A stretch of 64,000 bases of DNA, from contig UQDC01000008.1 of NCBI GenBank assembly GCA_900539755.1, positions 39,893 to 103,892 of the forward strand, read 5' to 3'. Under the pieces are notes generated by a model, which did no database searches, was not told the origin of the DNA, and worked only from the letters and a program-made list of their open reading frames with translations. Both the position numbers and the translations under genes were made by a program. Positions 34,553 through 44,137 of the stretch are shown piece by piece; the first letter of the stretch is position 1; each line of letters starts with the position of its first letter. This stretch comes from an uncultured Alistipes sp. (GTDB taxonomy: Bacteria > Bacteroidota > Bacteroidia > Bacteroidales > Rikenellaceae).

Positions 34553-35752
34553 TTACCGCAGCAACCCGAACCTCTTCAAAGCACCACGTATTTTGCGACG
34601 CATCCGATCCTTGAAGGTTCGTCGGGTCAGATAGGAGATCAGCGCTGGCAGATCATCCGATGTTTTGTAGCGGGCAAAGAAACGGGCCCGATTGCGGTGC
34701 GGTTTGACCGAACGCATCAGACAGGGGTTTCCCGGCAACGCCTCTGCCAACGGCGTCTCGATATATTGCAAAGAGTCCGCAATTGCAGCAAAGGCTTCTC
34801 GTCCCTTCTCCGTAAGTGGAACGACCAAAGAGGTGCCCCGATTGTCATCCATCTCGGGGTGTTTATCCCCGATGCACCAGTAGTCGGCAATGGTCATGTC
34901 ACTCCCAGCCGAGAAACGGCGTGCCGGACACTCGTGACACGATGGCCGAATATAGAGGTTGTGCAGAAATCCCCGCATAAACATGTTGTGCGTAAAGGGT
35001 TCCGAGATTCGGATCTCTTTGGGCTCGCCTTGGTCTTCGCGACTATAATGCGACACGACGCAATAACGCCCCCAACCGCGATCCTCCTTGTTGCGGAATT
35101 CGAGACGGTCGAAACGATACGCCCCTTGAGCCTCGACCTTGCGGGTCTGCTGTGCCAAATAACGAGCATAGACATCCGGTGACGGCACACCATGACAGAG
35201 CACATCCACCGCCAACAGCTTTTCATAAGGACGCCCCATGAACCGTTTCAGACCAGCGATCTGGCAAGAGGTTCCTACAAACATCACCTCTCGATCCTGT
35301 TTAAGCAGCGCCAGAGCCCGACGGAACGAGTCTCCAATCCGGCTTTGGGTATATTTTGATCCTCGCAGCGGAGCCAACCCTTCCAACGTCTCTGCCGAAT
35401 CGTGTACCACCATAAAATCGGAATCGAAACGGGCTCCGAACACCACACCACCACGAGCAATCACCTGCTCGGCCAACAGCGTAAAGACGCCGCCAGAGGA
35501 GCTGGCCATTCGGATCGTCTCGTTCGTATTCCGGCAGGCATAAACCGGCAATGAGGCGGGATCGGGAGCTTCATTGCGGTGCAATACAGGACAAACCTTC
35601 TCGCATAATCCACAATCGATGCAGAGGCTCTGATCGATCACCGGATAGAGGAACCCTTCAGCATCGGGTTGCATCGTAATGCACTGTTTCGGACACTTTT
35701 CCGCGCAGGCTGTACAGCCACAGCAAGCTTCGGGTCGCAGAATCTGGATCAT
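34553..35752 (-). CDS. Iron-sulfur protein with FrhB-like C-terminal domain
   Basis: 399 aa. Two N-terminal [4Fe-4S] sites: Cys10-13-16-20 (CCGCTACAEKCP, with an extra Cys11) and Cys44-47-50-54 (CIDCGLCEKVCP). The rest matches the coenzyme F420 hydrogenase/dehydrogenase beta-subunit domain: SSGGVFTLLAEQVI, GTSCQIAGLKRFM, CHGVPSP, and a Cys set in RPSCHECPARRFSAGSDMTIADYW. Such proteins in polysaccharide clusters probably perform a flavin-dependent redox step on a sugar; the true reaction is not established. It lies between the LuxE-like and pyruvyltransferase-like genes. Confidence 0.88.
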   Translation of the reverse strand: MIQILRPEACCGCTACAEKCPKQCITMQPDAEGFLYPVIDQSLCIDCGLCEKVCPVLHRNEAPDPASLPVYACRNTNETIRMASSSGGVFTLLAEQVIARGGVVFGARFDSDFMVVHDSAETLEGLAPLRGSKYTQSRIGDSFRRALALLKQDREVMFVGTSCQIAGLKRFMGRPYEKLLAVDVLCHGVPSPDVYARYLAQQTRKVEAQGAYRFDRLEFRNKEDRGWGRYCVVSHYSREDQGEPKEIRISEPFTHNMFMRGFLHNLYIRPSCHECPARRFSAGSDMTIADYWCIGDKHPEMDDNRGTSLVVPLTEKGREAFAAIADSLQYIETPLAEALPGNPCLMRSVKPHRNRARFFARYKTSDDLPALISYLTRRTFKDRMRRKIRGALKRFGLLR

Positions 35753-35815
35753 ATCATTTGATTTACGTCCTGTAAGGACGGTTTATAACTTGCAATATCT
35801 GAATCAAAAACATGG

Positions 35816-36778
35816 TTATTGTACCAACAGGTTACATCCTCGAATTTCACTTCCCGAGATACGGCCCAAAATACGGAAACTTCCATCATCATAGACTTTG
35901 CCTAAATCCTGGGTCTGCAAAAAACTGCACGAATAGAGGTTGGCCAAATCGATCAGATTGACTCCTCCGGTCGCACCATTCGGCAGCAGACGAAACGGAT
36001 CATTCAGATCCCGAACACAAATCCGCATCCAGGGTGGTGTACGGAATATGCCATTCCCGTCGGAGTAGGCCTGAGACATTAACTCCGCCATACCATATTC
36101 AGAATGGATCGACTGAACACCAAAAGCATCACACAACAGACGGTGAAACTCCTCGCGTGGCAGCTCTTCACGACGGCCTTTCATTCCCCCGGTCTCCATC
36201 ACGATCACATCGCGCAGGGCTCCGCGTTGCTCTTCGGCCAAATCCCAGAGGGCATAACTGACGCCCAGCAAGATCTTCTTGCCTTGATGCGCTTCCATGT
36301 CTCGCAACAAAGCATCGTGATCATAGAGGTAAAAGCCTCCGCCACCCCGACGGATCAACCCCTCCACCATGTAGATCAACGATGAGCCTTCCCGCTCGAG
36401 ATAATTGGGTAACAGGGCAAAAATCGCCGTCTGTTCTGCCGGACCGTAAAACAGTTCGAAAGATCGGGTAAAGGCCTCTTCGTAGATCCGAAGATCGGCC
36501 ACATAATGGCGTGATGGGGTCTGCCCGGTCGTACTGCTACTGGTAAAGATCTGTTGTGGAGGATTCGAACCGCAATAGACTCGATGGCTCTTGAAGAGTT
36601 CGATCGGCAGGAATGGAATCTGTTCCGGACATTCCACAGCTGCAGGATCGACACCCAACAGCTCGAGGTACTCCCGATAAGGGGCACAAGCCTCTGCCTG
36701 GAACCGAAACACCTCCAGAGCTACACGATCGAAATCAGTTTGGGTCGCAATCGAAAATATAGATTTTGTATCGATCAT
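35816..36778 (-). CDS. LuxE/AMP-ligase-like protein
   Basis: 320 aa from the ATG at 36778 (MIDTKSIFSI); 36799 is a possible earlier start. ANL-type adenylating-enzyme features: P-loop TSSSTTGQTPSRH, METGGMKGRREELP, and SEYGMAELMSQAY, with a short C-terminus. This is the pattern of LuxE acyl-protein synthetases, which activate a carboxylic acid as acyl-AMP and pass it to a Cys or carrier. No LuxC reductase or carrier protein is adjacent. In polysaccharide loci such genes may attach acyl or amino-acid groups to sugars. It heads the four-gene set and follows trxB by 170 bp. Confidence 0.85.
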   Translation of the reverse strand: MIDTKSIFSIATQTDFDRVALEVFRFQAEACAPYREYLELLGVDPAAVECPEQIPFLPIELFKSHRVYCGSNPPQQIFTSSSTTGQTPSRHYVADLRIYEEAFTRSFELFYGPAEQTAIFALLPNYLEREGSSLIYMVEGLIRRGGGGFYLYDHDALLRDMEAHQGKKILLGVSYALWDLAEEQRGALRDVIVMETGGMKGRREELPREEFHRLLCDAFGVQSIHSEYGMAELMSQAYSDGNGIFRTPPWMRICVRDLNDPFRLLPNGATGGVNLIDLANLYSCSFLQTQDLGKVYDDGSFRILGRISGSEIRGCNLLVQ

Positions 36779-36948
36779 AACTACCTCTTTTCTCCTCACT
36801 AAAACATTTTATCCTCCCGAGAAAGTCCCTACGACAAGTTCGTCAACGCCATAGGCCTGCCTCCGGATGAGGTTTTATTAGGGGTATTTGTTCTTGACCT
36901 ATCCGTATTCCCACTTCTGTTCCGGAAACAGATCAGAAGTTTGAAACA

Positions 36949-37890
36949 CTATTTTACACTTGAGTTCTCGAGCAGGTAACGCTCACAATCGATCGCTGCC
37001 ATACAACCCGATCCGGCTGCCGTAATAGCCTGACGATAACGCGGATCCTGTACATCTCCGGCTGCGAAGACCCCTTTCACGCTGGTTTCAGAGCGTCCCG
37101 GAACGGTTTGGATGTAACCCTCTTTGTCCAACTCAAGCTGTCCTTCGAAAAGTTGCGTATTGGGATGATGGCCGATGCCCAGGAAAAAGCCGAATGCGTT
37201 GATCACCCGCTCTTCACCGCTGGTATGACGTACCAAAGCACCTGTCACACCGTTATCATCCCCGAGCACCTCGACCGTTGTGTAGCCGAACAATACCTCA
37301 ATGTTTGGGGTATTCATCACACGCTCCTGCATGGCTTTCGATGCCCGCAGATAGTCCTTGCGCACCACCATATAGACCTTATTGCAAAGCGTAGCCAAAT
37401 AGGAGGCCTCTTCGCAAGCGGTATCTCCACCACCGACCACAATCACATCCTTCTTCCGATAGAAGAACCCATCACAAGTAGCACAGGCCGAAACACCCAT
37501 ACCCCGATAACGCTGTTCAGAGGGCAAGCCGAGATATTTGGCGGTTGCACCGGTAGCTATGATCAATGCTTCGGTTTCGATTTCACGTCGTTCGTCCACC
37601 ACCACTTTGAAAGGTCGCACAGACAGATCCACACGCGTCACCACCCCGAAACGGATATCCGCTCCGAAACGTTGCGCTTGTTTTTTCAGATCCTCCATCA
37701 TCTCCGTTCCGCCGATTCCCTCGGGATAACCGGGAAAATTTTCAATGTCGGTTGTGGTCGTTAACTGGCCGCCCGGTTCCATGCCCTCATAAAGAACCGG
37801 ATTGAGGTTGGCACGTGAAGCATATATGGCGGCTGTATAACCTGCAGGCCCGCTGCCGATAATCAGGCATCTGGTTTTCTCTGTATCCAT
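36949..37890 (-). CDS. trxB: Thioredoxin reductase
   Basis: NADPH:thioredoxin reductase keeping cytosolic thioredoxin reduced. 313 aa from the ATG at 37890 (MDTEKTRCLIIGSGPAGY); an earlier frame start at 37992 adds 34 residues absent from the family and crosses the promoter. FAD motif GSGPAG, redox-active CATC in SACATCDGFF, NADPH motif GGGDTACEEA, and the C-terminal GVFAAGDVQDPRYRQA are all present. Minus strand with a -7 box at 37918-37925. The LuxE-like gene lies downstream, possibly in the same transcript. Confidence 0.97.
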   Translation of the reverse strand: MDTEKTRCLIIGSGPAGYTAAIYASRANLNPVLYEGMEPGGQLTTTTDIENFPGYPEGIGGTEMMEDLKKQAQRFGADIRFGVVTRVDLSVRPFKVVVDERREIETEALIIATGATAKYLGLPSEQRYRGMGVSACATCDGFFYRKKDVIVVGGGDTACEEASYLATLCNKVYMVVRKDYLRASKAMQERVMNTPNIEVLFGYTTVEVLGDDNGVTGALVRHTSGEERVINAFGFFLGIGHHPNTQLFEGQLELDKEGYIQTVPGRSETSVKGVFAAGDVQDPRYRQAITAAGSGCMAAIDCERYLLENSSVK

Positions 37891-37917
37891 TGCAGTAACT
37901 TTTAATTCATTTGAAAA

Positions 37918-37925
37918 CAAAGATA
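37918..37925 (-). promoter_or_regulatory. -7 box for trxB
   Basis: Minus-strand TATCTTTG, 28 nt upstream of the trxB start codon. Confidence 0.55.
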
Positions 37926-38016
37926 ACTTTTTTATTTGGTTTCCATAGGCTCGGCAAAATGCAACTTTTACAATCGCAAATCGCCCATTCAACGGCTTAG
38001 TCTCACAAAAAATCCC

Positions 38017-38024
38017 TATTTTTG
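38017..38024 (+). promoter_or_regulatory. -7 box for the M23/LysM lipoprotein
   Basis: TATTTTTG matches TAnnTTTG, 36 nt before the ATG at 38060. Confidence 0.5.
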
Positions 38025-38059
38025 AAAATATTTAAGTTATCTCTCAATTCTTGCGGCAC

Positions 38060-39124
38060 ATGTTTTCACCGAAATCGCTTGGCATCATCACTATATCCAT
38101 TTTATTTTCAGCTTGTTCCGTCACAAAATCATTATATAAAGACAAGCAGGTCAGTCGATACAATCCCAATGCTTCGACTGTAAACAAAGATTACTCGAAC
38201 CCCGAAGAGAGCGAACAGGAAGAGGAGGCCATGCGATCAGAGCCCTCCAGGGCCGAATTACTACAAGCGGAAGAGGCTGCTTGTGAAGGAACTCCCATGC
38301 TCTACGAGCCTCTGCCCAAATATGAATTTGGGAACAATGAAAGTGAACATGTTCGTATCCCGATTAATTTAAACAATCCTTTCCCCTCATCTGGAGAACT
38401 TGTAATTCCATTGGACCAACTCGAAAAGGACTTTTGTTATCCATACCCCGGCAAACAAATCTCGCCGTATGGTTACCGAGGGCGTTCCATGCACACCGGA
38501 GTTGACATCAAAGCAATTCCAAACGATACGATCCGAGCCGCATTTTCAGGAGTCGTACGCATGTCGAAACCATACAGCGGCTATGGGAATATCATCGTCA
38601 TCCGCCATTACAATGGCATTGAAACGGCTTATGCGCATAACTCCCGCAATTTAGTTAAGGTCAATGACGTGGTCAAAGCTGGCGATCCGATCGCACTGGC
38701 CGGACGTACCGGACGGGCTACGACCGAACATCTCCATTTTGAATTCCGTGTAGCCAGCCAGGCATTGAATCCCAACCTGCTGATCGATACTGAAAATCGC
38801 ACATTGCAACATCACACTCTATACTTGTATAATCGAGGTGGCACTGTCAAAGCCTCCACTCAACCCCTCGATGCCTCAACATTGGCTTCGGAACAACGCA
38901 CAGAAGAGAATACAAGGTCCGTTTCCAACAATAGTTCGACAGCGAAATCCTCAAACAAAAGTGCCCACAATTCATCCAAAGCGGTATATCACAGAATACG
39001 CAAAGGAGAAACGCTTTCACATTTAGCGCGTAAATATTCTACCACTGTAGCCAAGATTTGCCGACTCAACAATATCAAACCAACCTCGATTCTGCAGATC
39101 AACCAACGTCTGCGCGTAAAATAA
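38060..39124 (+). CDS. M23 peptidase lipoprotein with C-terminal LysM
   Basis: 354 aa from the ATG at 38060; signal peptide with lipobox LFSAC (Cys19). An acidic linker precedes the LytM/M23 domain (about residues 130-245), which has the zinc ligands: His and Asp in SMHTGVDIK and the HxH in TEHLHFEF. All are intact, so it should be an active DD-endopeptidase rather than an EnvC-like activator. A Ser/Asn/Lys-rich stretch leads to a LysM (YHRIRKGETLSHLARKYS...) that binds peptidoglycan. It lies 9 bp before the LysE gene, so they are cotranscribed. Confidence 0.93.
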   Translation: MFSPKSLGIITISILFSACSVTKSLYKDKQVSRYNPNASTVNKDYSNPEESEQEEEAMRSEPSRAELLQAEEAACEGTPMLYEPLPKYEFGNNESEHVRIPINLNNPFPSSGELVIPLDQLEKDFCYPYPGKQISPYGYRGRSMHTGVDIKAIPNDTIRAAFSGVVRMSKPYSGYGNIIVIRHYNGIETAYAHNSRNLVKVNDVVKAGDPIALAGRTGRATTEHLHFEFRVASQALNPNLLIDTENRTLQHHTLYLYNRGGTVKASTQPLDASTLASEQRTEENTRSVSNNSSTAKSSNKSAHNSSKAVYHRIRKGETLSHLARKYSTTVAKICRLNNIKPTSILQINQRLRVK

Positions 39125-39133
39125 CGGTTTTAC

Positions 39134-40027
39134 ATGAAGCTCATCGAATTCATCATTGCCTCATCGCTGTTGACCCTGCTACCCGGGCCGGACATTCTCT
39201 TTGTCTTGACTCAAAGCATGATCCACGGGCGTAAGGCCGGAATATCGGTAGCTTTGGGACTTTGTTCAGGACTTTTTGTCCACACGGCAGCTGCTGCATT
39301 CGGATTGTCGCTGATCATCTCCTCATCACCAACACTGTTTGCAATAATCAAGTATGCGGGAATACTTTATCTGCTTTGGATGGGCTACGCATCCTTGCGC
39401 GGATATTATAAACAGCGAAACAAGACAACCGAAAACAAAACTACCCCATTAGACAATCCAATTCCCACTTCGGACACACCTTTTGCTTCAACACCATCCG
39501 ACTTGCAGTGCACAGCCAATCAATTCAACACCCCATCTGACATCCAATTATCCAATAGCCCGACACACGATCAATACGCCTCTACTTCATGCGCAACAAC
39601 TGAAACAATCGATACAGCGGCCCAAGCAGAGACAACTATTTTAAATAATTCCGAAACGGCAGCAATGCCGGCAGAGGCATCCACAGCGACGACCTCCGCT
39701 ACTGCCAAAACAACGCTGGAAGAGACCTCTCCATCACGCTTGTATCGGATTGGTGTCACTATGAACCTCTTGAATCCCAAAGTGATTCTTTTCTTTTTGG
39801 CCTTCTTCCCGCAGTTTATCGACAAACAGAGTACAAGTCCCAAAACGGACATGCTTCTTTTGGGAGCTGTTTTTGCCCTGGTTGCCGTCGTAATCTTTAC
39901 CTCAATTGCGACTGTAGGAGCCTTTGTTGCTGATAAACTCTCCATCGGACAGATGTCCCCTCGGCTGTTGGCCTGGATTCAAGCCGGTGTCTATTGGCTC
40001 ATCGCCGTACTGTTGCTTTTCTTCTAA
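39134..40027 (+). CDS. LysE/RhtB-family exporter with a long hydrophilic insertion
   Basis: 297 aa, versus about 205-215 for the family. N-terminal helices include the family signature LLPGPDILFVLTQS and the second and third membrane segments (to about residue 90). Residues of about 95-201 are a Thr/Ser/Ala/Asn-rich, membrane-free insert (NKTTENKTTPLDNPIPTSDT...). The second half resumes normally with MNLLNPKVILFFLAFFPQF and two more helices. The insert replaces the short middle loop. Predicted export of an amino acid or derivative; substrate unknown. The reading frame is open throughout, so it is not a frameshift artefact. Confidence 0.88.
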   Translation: MKLIEFIIASSLLTLLPGPDILFVLTQSMIHGRKAGISVALGLCSGLFVHTAAAAFGLSLIISSSPTLFAIIKYAGILYLLWMGYASLRGYYKQRNKTTENKTTPLDNPIPTSDTPFASTPSDLQCTANQFNTPSDIQLSNSPTHDQYASTSCATTETIDTAAQAETTILNNSETAAMPAEASTATTSATAKTTLEETSPSRLYRIGVTMNLLNPKVILFFLAFFPQFIDKQSTSPKTDMLLLGAVFALVAVVIFTSIATVGAFVADKLSIGQMSPRLLAWIQAGVYWLIAVLLLFF

Positions 40028-40155
40028 GCCCGTATTTTTACTGCAACCTCCATCTGGGATTTCTGCACGCCACGGACTCAATCTAAAACACGTCCTTTAA
40101 GGATAATAACCGGACTCAGTTATCAAAACAGGCCTCCATTCCCAATCAAAAAATA

Positions 40156-40185
40156 GGCATTCTTCCACCATACGAAAAGAACGCC
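40156..40185 (-). terminator. Probable terminator of gtrA-like gene
   Basis: On the minus strand GGC-TTCTT-like arms (GGCGTTCTT / AAGAATGCC, one mismatch) with a 12-nt loop, followed by TATTTTTTG. About 80 nt past the GtrA stop. Confidence 0.5.
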
Positions 40186-40267
40186 CATTGGGATAATTAA
40201 TCAAGTTGCTTTCACAATAATACCGTACGCCACATGCCCTTTGACACACAGTGGGGCACACGCATCG

Positions 40268-40753
40268 TTATTCTTGACAGCCTCGAAAAGTAAAATGTTT
40301 TTGCATCAAGTAGCTATAACCGATCGTAATCAATGAGGTGATCACTTGGGATGGGGTCGGATAGATTCCCAACACCTCGACAAAAAACTTCAAACAGATA
40401 TAATTCAACACAATCGATCCCGCCACACTGATCATATAACGAAATAACTGCGTTCTACCCCGTAACGGAGACTGTTTGAATGCGATATGTTTTTGTGACC
40501 AAAATCCAGTAAAGAAGGTGATCGGAAAAACAATCAAAAAAGCAGCAATATAAGGGGATACCGCTACAACACCCAGATCAACGATCTTTTTATCGAGGAT
40601 GAAATTATAGAGAACGGCGTACAGCACCCAGTTCAAGCCGAGATTCAAGCCGCCACAAACAGCATAACGAAAAGTTTGTAAAGGCAATACCGCCCGAATG
40701 GGTCGGATATAGAAAAAATCAATATATCGGGTTAAATGTTGGGCTAAAGTCAT
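40268..40753 (-). CDS. GtrA-like membrane protein
   Basis: 161 aa with four hydrophobic segments. FRYAVCGGLNLGLNWVLYAVLYN at the first helix and the C-terminal SYLMQKHFTFR are typical of the GtrA/DPMS family. Members are thought to help move lipid-linked sugars across the inner membrane or to assist glycosyltransferases in O-antigen or teichoic acid decoration. No partner glycosyltransferase is adjacent; the polysaccharide cassette is 4 kb away on the same strand. Function by family only. Confidence 0.88.
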   Translation of the reverse strand: MTLAQHLTRYIDFFYIRPIRAVLPLQTFRYAVCGGLNLGLNWVLYAVLYNFILDKKIVDLGVVAVSPYIAAFLIVFPITFFTGFWSQKHIAFKQSPLRGRTQLFRYMISVAGSIVLNYICLKFFVEVLGIYPTPSQVITSLITIGYSYLMQKHFTFRGCQE

Positions 40754-40907
40754 ATTTGAATTCCAAAATGCTATTCCATATCAAAAAGCAATCGGTCTGT
40801 CGTTGATACGCAACAGCCCGACTTCATCAAAACTCTACCTGCTCTATCTCCCATACAAGAGAGTATCATAGAGACCTCCACCATCTGCAAGAGTTTATGA
40901 CTAACAA

Positions 40908-42977
40908 TTACCCCTTGCGTTTCGTTGACGCAGAATGCTGAGTCGCAGTTGCCATACCAGGCAACTTGTCTTGCAGCATCTCTTTTTGACGCTCCTGGAG
41001 GGCATACATCTGATCGCGATAACGTGCTGCTGCCGTAAAATCCAAATCACGCGCCGCACTCTCCATCGCCTCACGAGCCAAACGGATCGCCACCTCAATA
41101 TCCCGATCAGTCATATAGGCTGCAACCGGATCGGCTGCCGCACTCAATGGCTGACCACTCAGATCATACGTCGTACTCAATGACTCTCCGGAGAGCATCT
41201 TCGTGCCGCTCTTGATCGCCTGACGTGGCATCACCCCATGTGTTGCATTGTAATAGAGCTGCTTTTCACGACGGCGGTTGGTATCCTGAATCGACTGGCG
41301 CATCGAATCGGTAATCGTATCAGCATACATGATCACCCGTCCGCCTACATTACGGGCTGCACGGCCTGAGGTCTGGGTCAAAGAACGGGCGCTGCGCAGG
41401 AACCCCTCCTTGTCAGCGTCCATAATAGCAACGAGAGACACTTCAGGCAGGTCGAGACCCTCACGCAACAGGTTCACCCCGATCAACACATCGAACAGCC
41501 CGCCTCGCAAATCGTCTAAAATCTGCACACGCTCGAGCGTATCGACATCAGAGTGGATGTAGCGGCAACGGATCCCCATGTGATCGAAATATTTATAGAG
41601 CTCTTCGGCCATGCGTTTGGTCAGTGTCGTCACCAAAATCCGCTCATCGATGCGGGCCCGTTTATCGATCTCTTCCACCAGGTCATCGATCTGATTGAAA
41701 GTAGGGCGAATCTCAACAGACGGATCGACCAATCCGGTCGGACGAATAAACTGTTCAACGACAGAACCTTCAGACTTGATCAACTCATAATCGGCCGGAG
41801 TGGCACTGACATAGATCACCTCATTTTCGAGAGCTTCAAACTCCTCAAAACGCAGAGGGCGGTTGTCCACAGCAGCAGGAAGCCGATAACCATATTCAAC
41901 CAGATTGTGTTTACGCGACGCATCTCCTCCGTACATACCTCGAATTTGAGGCACGGTCACATGACTCTCATCGATAATCAGCAGATAGTCTTTCGGGAAG
42001 TAGTCGATCAGACAGAATGGGCGACTGCCGGGAGCACGACCGTCAAAATAACGGGAGTAGTTCTCAATTCCGGGGCAATACCCCAACTCCTTGATCATCT
42101 CCAGGTCATACTCAACCCGCTGTTTGAGGCACCGAGCCTCAACAGGACGGCCGCTCTTCTCAAAGAACTCGCACTGCTTGCCTAAATCGAGCTGGATTTC
42201 ACGAATGGCCTGTTCGATTCGTTCACGGGTAGTCACAAACAGATTGGCCGGATAGATCACCACACGATCCAACAACTCAAGACGTTGACCTGTGAGCGGG
42301 TCGATCGAATGGATAGCCTCGATCTCGTTATCAAAAAACTCTATCCGATAACACTTTTCGCCATAGGCAACGTAAATATCTACCGTATCACCTTTGACAC
42401 GGAACGTTCCCTGCTTGAAATCAACTTCACTACGCGTATAAAGTGCATCGACCAAACGATAAAGCAATTTATTACGACTGATGATGTCTCCGACCTGCAA
42501 CGCAATGGAGGTCGCATGGAAATCCTCGGGATTACCGATACCGTAAATACACGAAACACTCGATACAACAATGATGTCGTTACGGCCGCTCAACAATGAA
42601 GAGGTCGCACTCAAACGCATCTTCTCAATCCCGTCGTTGATCGAGAGATCCTTTTCGATATATGTATCGGTTGTGGGGAGATAGGCCTCGGGCTGGTAAT
42701 AGTCGTAGTAAGAGACAAAATACTCGACAGCGTTTTCCGGGAAGAAGTTTTTGAACTCTCCGTAAAGCTGTGCAGCCAGAGTCTTGTTATGACTCAAAAT
42801 CAGGGTCGGTTTGTTGAGTTGGGCGATAACATTGGCCATCGTGAAGGTCTTACCCGAACCGGTAACCCCCAACAACGTATTGTGGCGACAATGATTCCGC
42901 AGCGATGAGACCAATTGTTCGATCGCTTCAGGCTGGTCACCAGTAGGTTTATAATCCGACACCAATTTGAAATCCAT
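40908..42977 (-). CDS. uvrB: UvrABC excision nuclease subunit B
   Basis: Damage-verifying helicase-like subunit of nucleotide excision repair. 689 aa from the ATG at 42977 (MDFKLVSDYKPTGDQPEAI, the family N-terminus); an ATG at 43004 adds nine unrelated residues. Walker A GVTGSGKTFTMANVI, the beta-hairpin YYDYYQPEAYLP, DEXH box IDESHV, and helicase motifs V/VI (LREGLDLPEVSLVAI, QTSGRAARN) are present. A C-terminal UVR domain (about residues 625-665) binds UvrC. Divergent from mntP. Confidence 0.98.
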   Translation of the reverse strand: MDFKLVSDYKPTGDQPEAIEQLVSSLRNHCRHNTLLGVTGSGKTFTMANVIAQLNKPTLILSHNKTLAAQLYGEFKNFFPENAVEYFVSYYDYYQPEAYLPTTDTYIEKDLSINDGIEKMRLSATSSLLSGRNDIIVVSSVSCIYGIGNPEDFHATSIALQVGDIISRNKLLYRLVDALYTRSEVDFKQGTFRVKGDTVDIYVAYGEKCYRIEFFDNEIEAIHSIDPLTGQRLELLDRVVIYPANLFVTTRERIEQAIREIQLDLGKQCEFFEKSGRPVEARCLKQRVEYDLEMIKELGYCPGIENYSRYFDGRAPGSRPFCLIDYFPKDYLLIIDESHVTVPQIRGMYGGDASRKHNLVEYGYRLPAAVDNRPLRFEEFEALENEVIYVSATPADYELIKSEGSVVEQFIRPTGLVDPSVEIRPTFNQIDDLVEEIDKRARIDERILVTTLTKRMAEELYKYFDHMGIRCRYIHSDVDTLERVQILDDLRGGLFDVLIGVNLLREGLDLPEVSLVAIMDADKEGFLRSARSLTQTSGRAARNVGGRVIMYADTITDSMRQSIQDTNRRREKQLYYNATHGVMPRQAIKSGTKMLSGESLSTTYDLSGQPLSAAADPVAAYMTDRDIEVAIRLAREAMESAARDLDFTAAARYRDQMYALQERQKEMLQDKLPGMATATQHSASTKRKG

Positions 42978-43043
42978 ACCGCAAATGTAACTTTTTTTGC
43001 ACAATTCCGTAGGAGCAGACGGTGTATGTTCACTTTTAAAACG

Positions 43044-43051
43044 TACCTTTG
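43044..43051 (+). promoter_or_regulatory. -7 box for mntP
   Basis: TACCTTTG, 19 nt before the ATG at 43070, giving a very short leader. No yybP-ykoY-like riboswitch fits in the space. Confidence 0.5.
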
Positions 43052-43069
43052 CGCCAAATTTCCCACCAA

Positions 43070-43654
43070 ATGAATCTGCTCGCTATCTTTTTGCTTGGTA
43101 TCGGTCTCAGTCTTGACACGTTTGCTGTATCCTTAACACTGGGTTTTGTCTGTGATCGCACCACTCGCCACGAAAAAATCCGTTTTCTGATCGTTATCGG
43201 GCTATTCCACTTCCTGATGATTCTGTTCGGATGGCTGATCGGGGCCAACATCAGCCGACTCATCGCAGCTTACGACCATTGGATCGCCTTCGGACTGCTG
43301 GTTTTTTTAGGAATCAAAATGATACGAGAAGGGCTCTCTTCCAAAGAGGAGAAGCTGAATTGCAATATGTTATCGCTACGCAACACCCTGATGTTCGGTG
43401 TCGCACTGAGTATCGATGCACTGATTTCTGGCTTCAGTCTTGGCTTGGTACGGGTCAACCTGTTTGAAGGTTCTCCTCTCGGCAATATTTTAGTGGCAGG
43501 AACAATCATCGGTATGACTGCTCTGATCATCTCTGCCATTGGCATTCTGATCGGCAAGTCCGTCTCCTCCAAACTCGGGTCCAAAGCTGAAATATTCGGA
43601 GGCGTTATTCTAATTTTGATTGGACTCAAAGTGTTGTTCGACCATCTGATGTAG
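43070..43654 (+). CDS. mntP: Manganese efflux pump MntP
   Basis: 194 aa, six predicted membrane helices in two inverted three-helix repeats. The first repeat carries GLSLDTFAVSLTLG and the second ALSIDALISGFSLG, the two Asp-containing signatures that bind Mn(II). The start at 43070 (MNLLAIFLLGIGLSLD) is preferred to a frame start at 43049 that overlaps the -7 box. It exports excess Mn(II). Single gene. Confidence 0.95.
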   Translation: MNLLAIFLLGIGLSLDTFAVSLTLGFVCDRTTRHEKIRFLIVIGLFHFLMILFGWLIGANISRLIAAYDHWIAFGLLVFLGIKMIREGLSSKEEKLNCNMLSLRNTLMFGVALSIDALISGFSLGLVRVNLFEGSPLGNILVAGTIIGMTALIISAIGILIGKSVSSKLGSKAEIFGGVILILIGLKVLFDHLM

Positions 43655-44137
43655 CAACGATATACATATCAGCTATACATTCTACCATATAGCGCCCAAC
43701 AGCTACCCAAGAACACACTTCACTGCCCCACATCCATTCATCTGCCAGAACAACCTGCATCCAATTCGTGCATCCTCTGCAAGATGTCATTCTCCCAGCG
43801 TCGCATCACATCCGGTAATGCATACATCTCGCCCCTGAGTAACACCGCTCTGCAACCTCTATATCTCTTAGATCAATCTATATCTATTCACTCAAATTAC
43901 CCCAAGACGCCTTCGTCAATCGGTTATCCTTTATTTTAGTGCCCAGGCTTGTTCTCTACATCTTCCAAATTTCGAAGATCTTCAAAGATTAAATCTTAGT
44001 CTAATATTGCCTACAGATCAATCAGTTCACGTTGGTGACAAAATATCAACACATCTCGCTTCTGATATGAGGTTCCCATTTTTTCAACGTCGGCTTTCCG
44101 GAAAATGTCGTATCTTTGAAAATTGGAGGCATCAATC
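43655..44137. other. Intergenic between mntP and dnaG
   Basis: 483 bp, C-rich on the plus strand, no supported gene or RNA. The only recognised element is the dnaG -7 box at 44111-44118. Confidence 0.55.
44111..44118 (+). promoter_or_regulatory. -7 box for dnaG
   Basis: TATCTTTG, 20 nt before the ATG at 44138; leader of about 15 nt. Confidence 0.55.

Noticed and set aside
42982..42989. TACATTTG on the minus strand as a uvrB promoter
   Set aside because: It would place the start site almost on the uvrB ATG (leaderless message) and there is no -33 element, so it was not listed.
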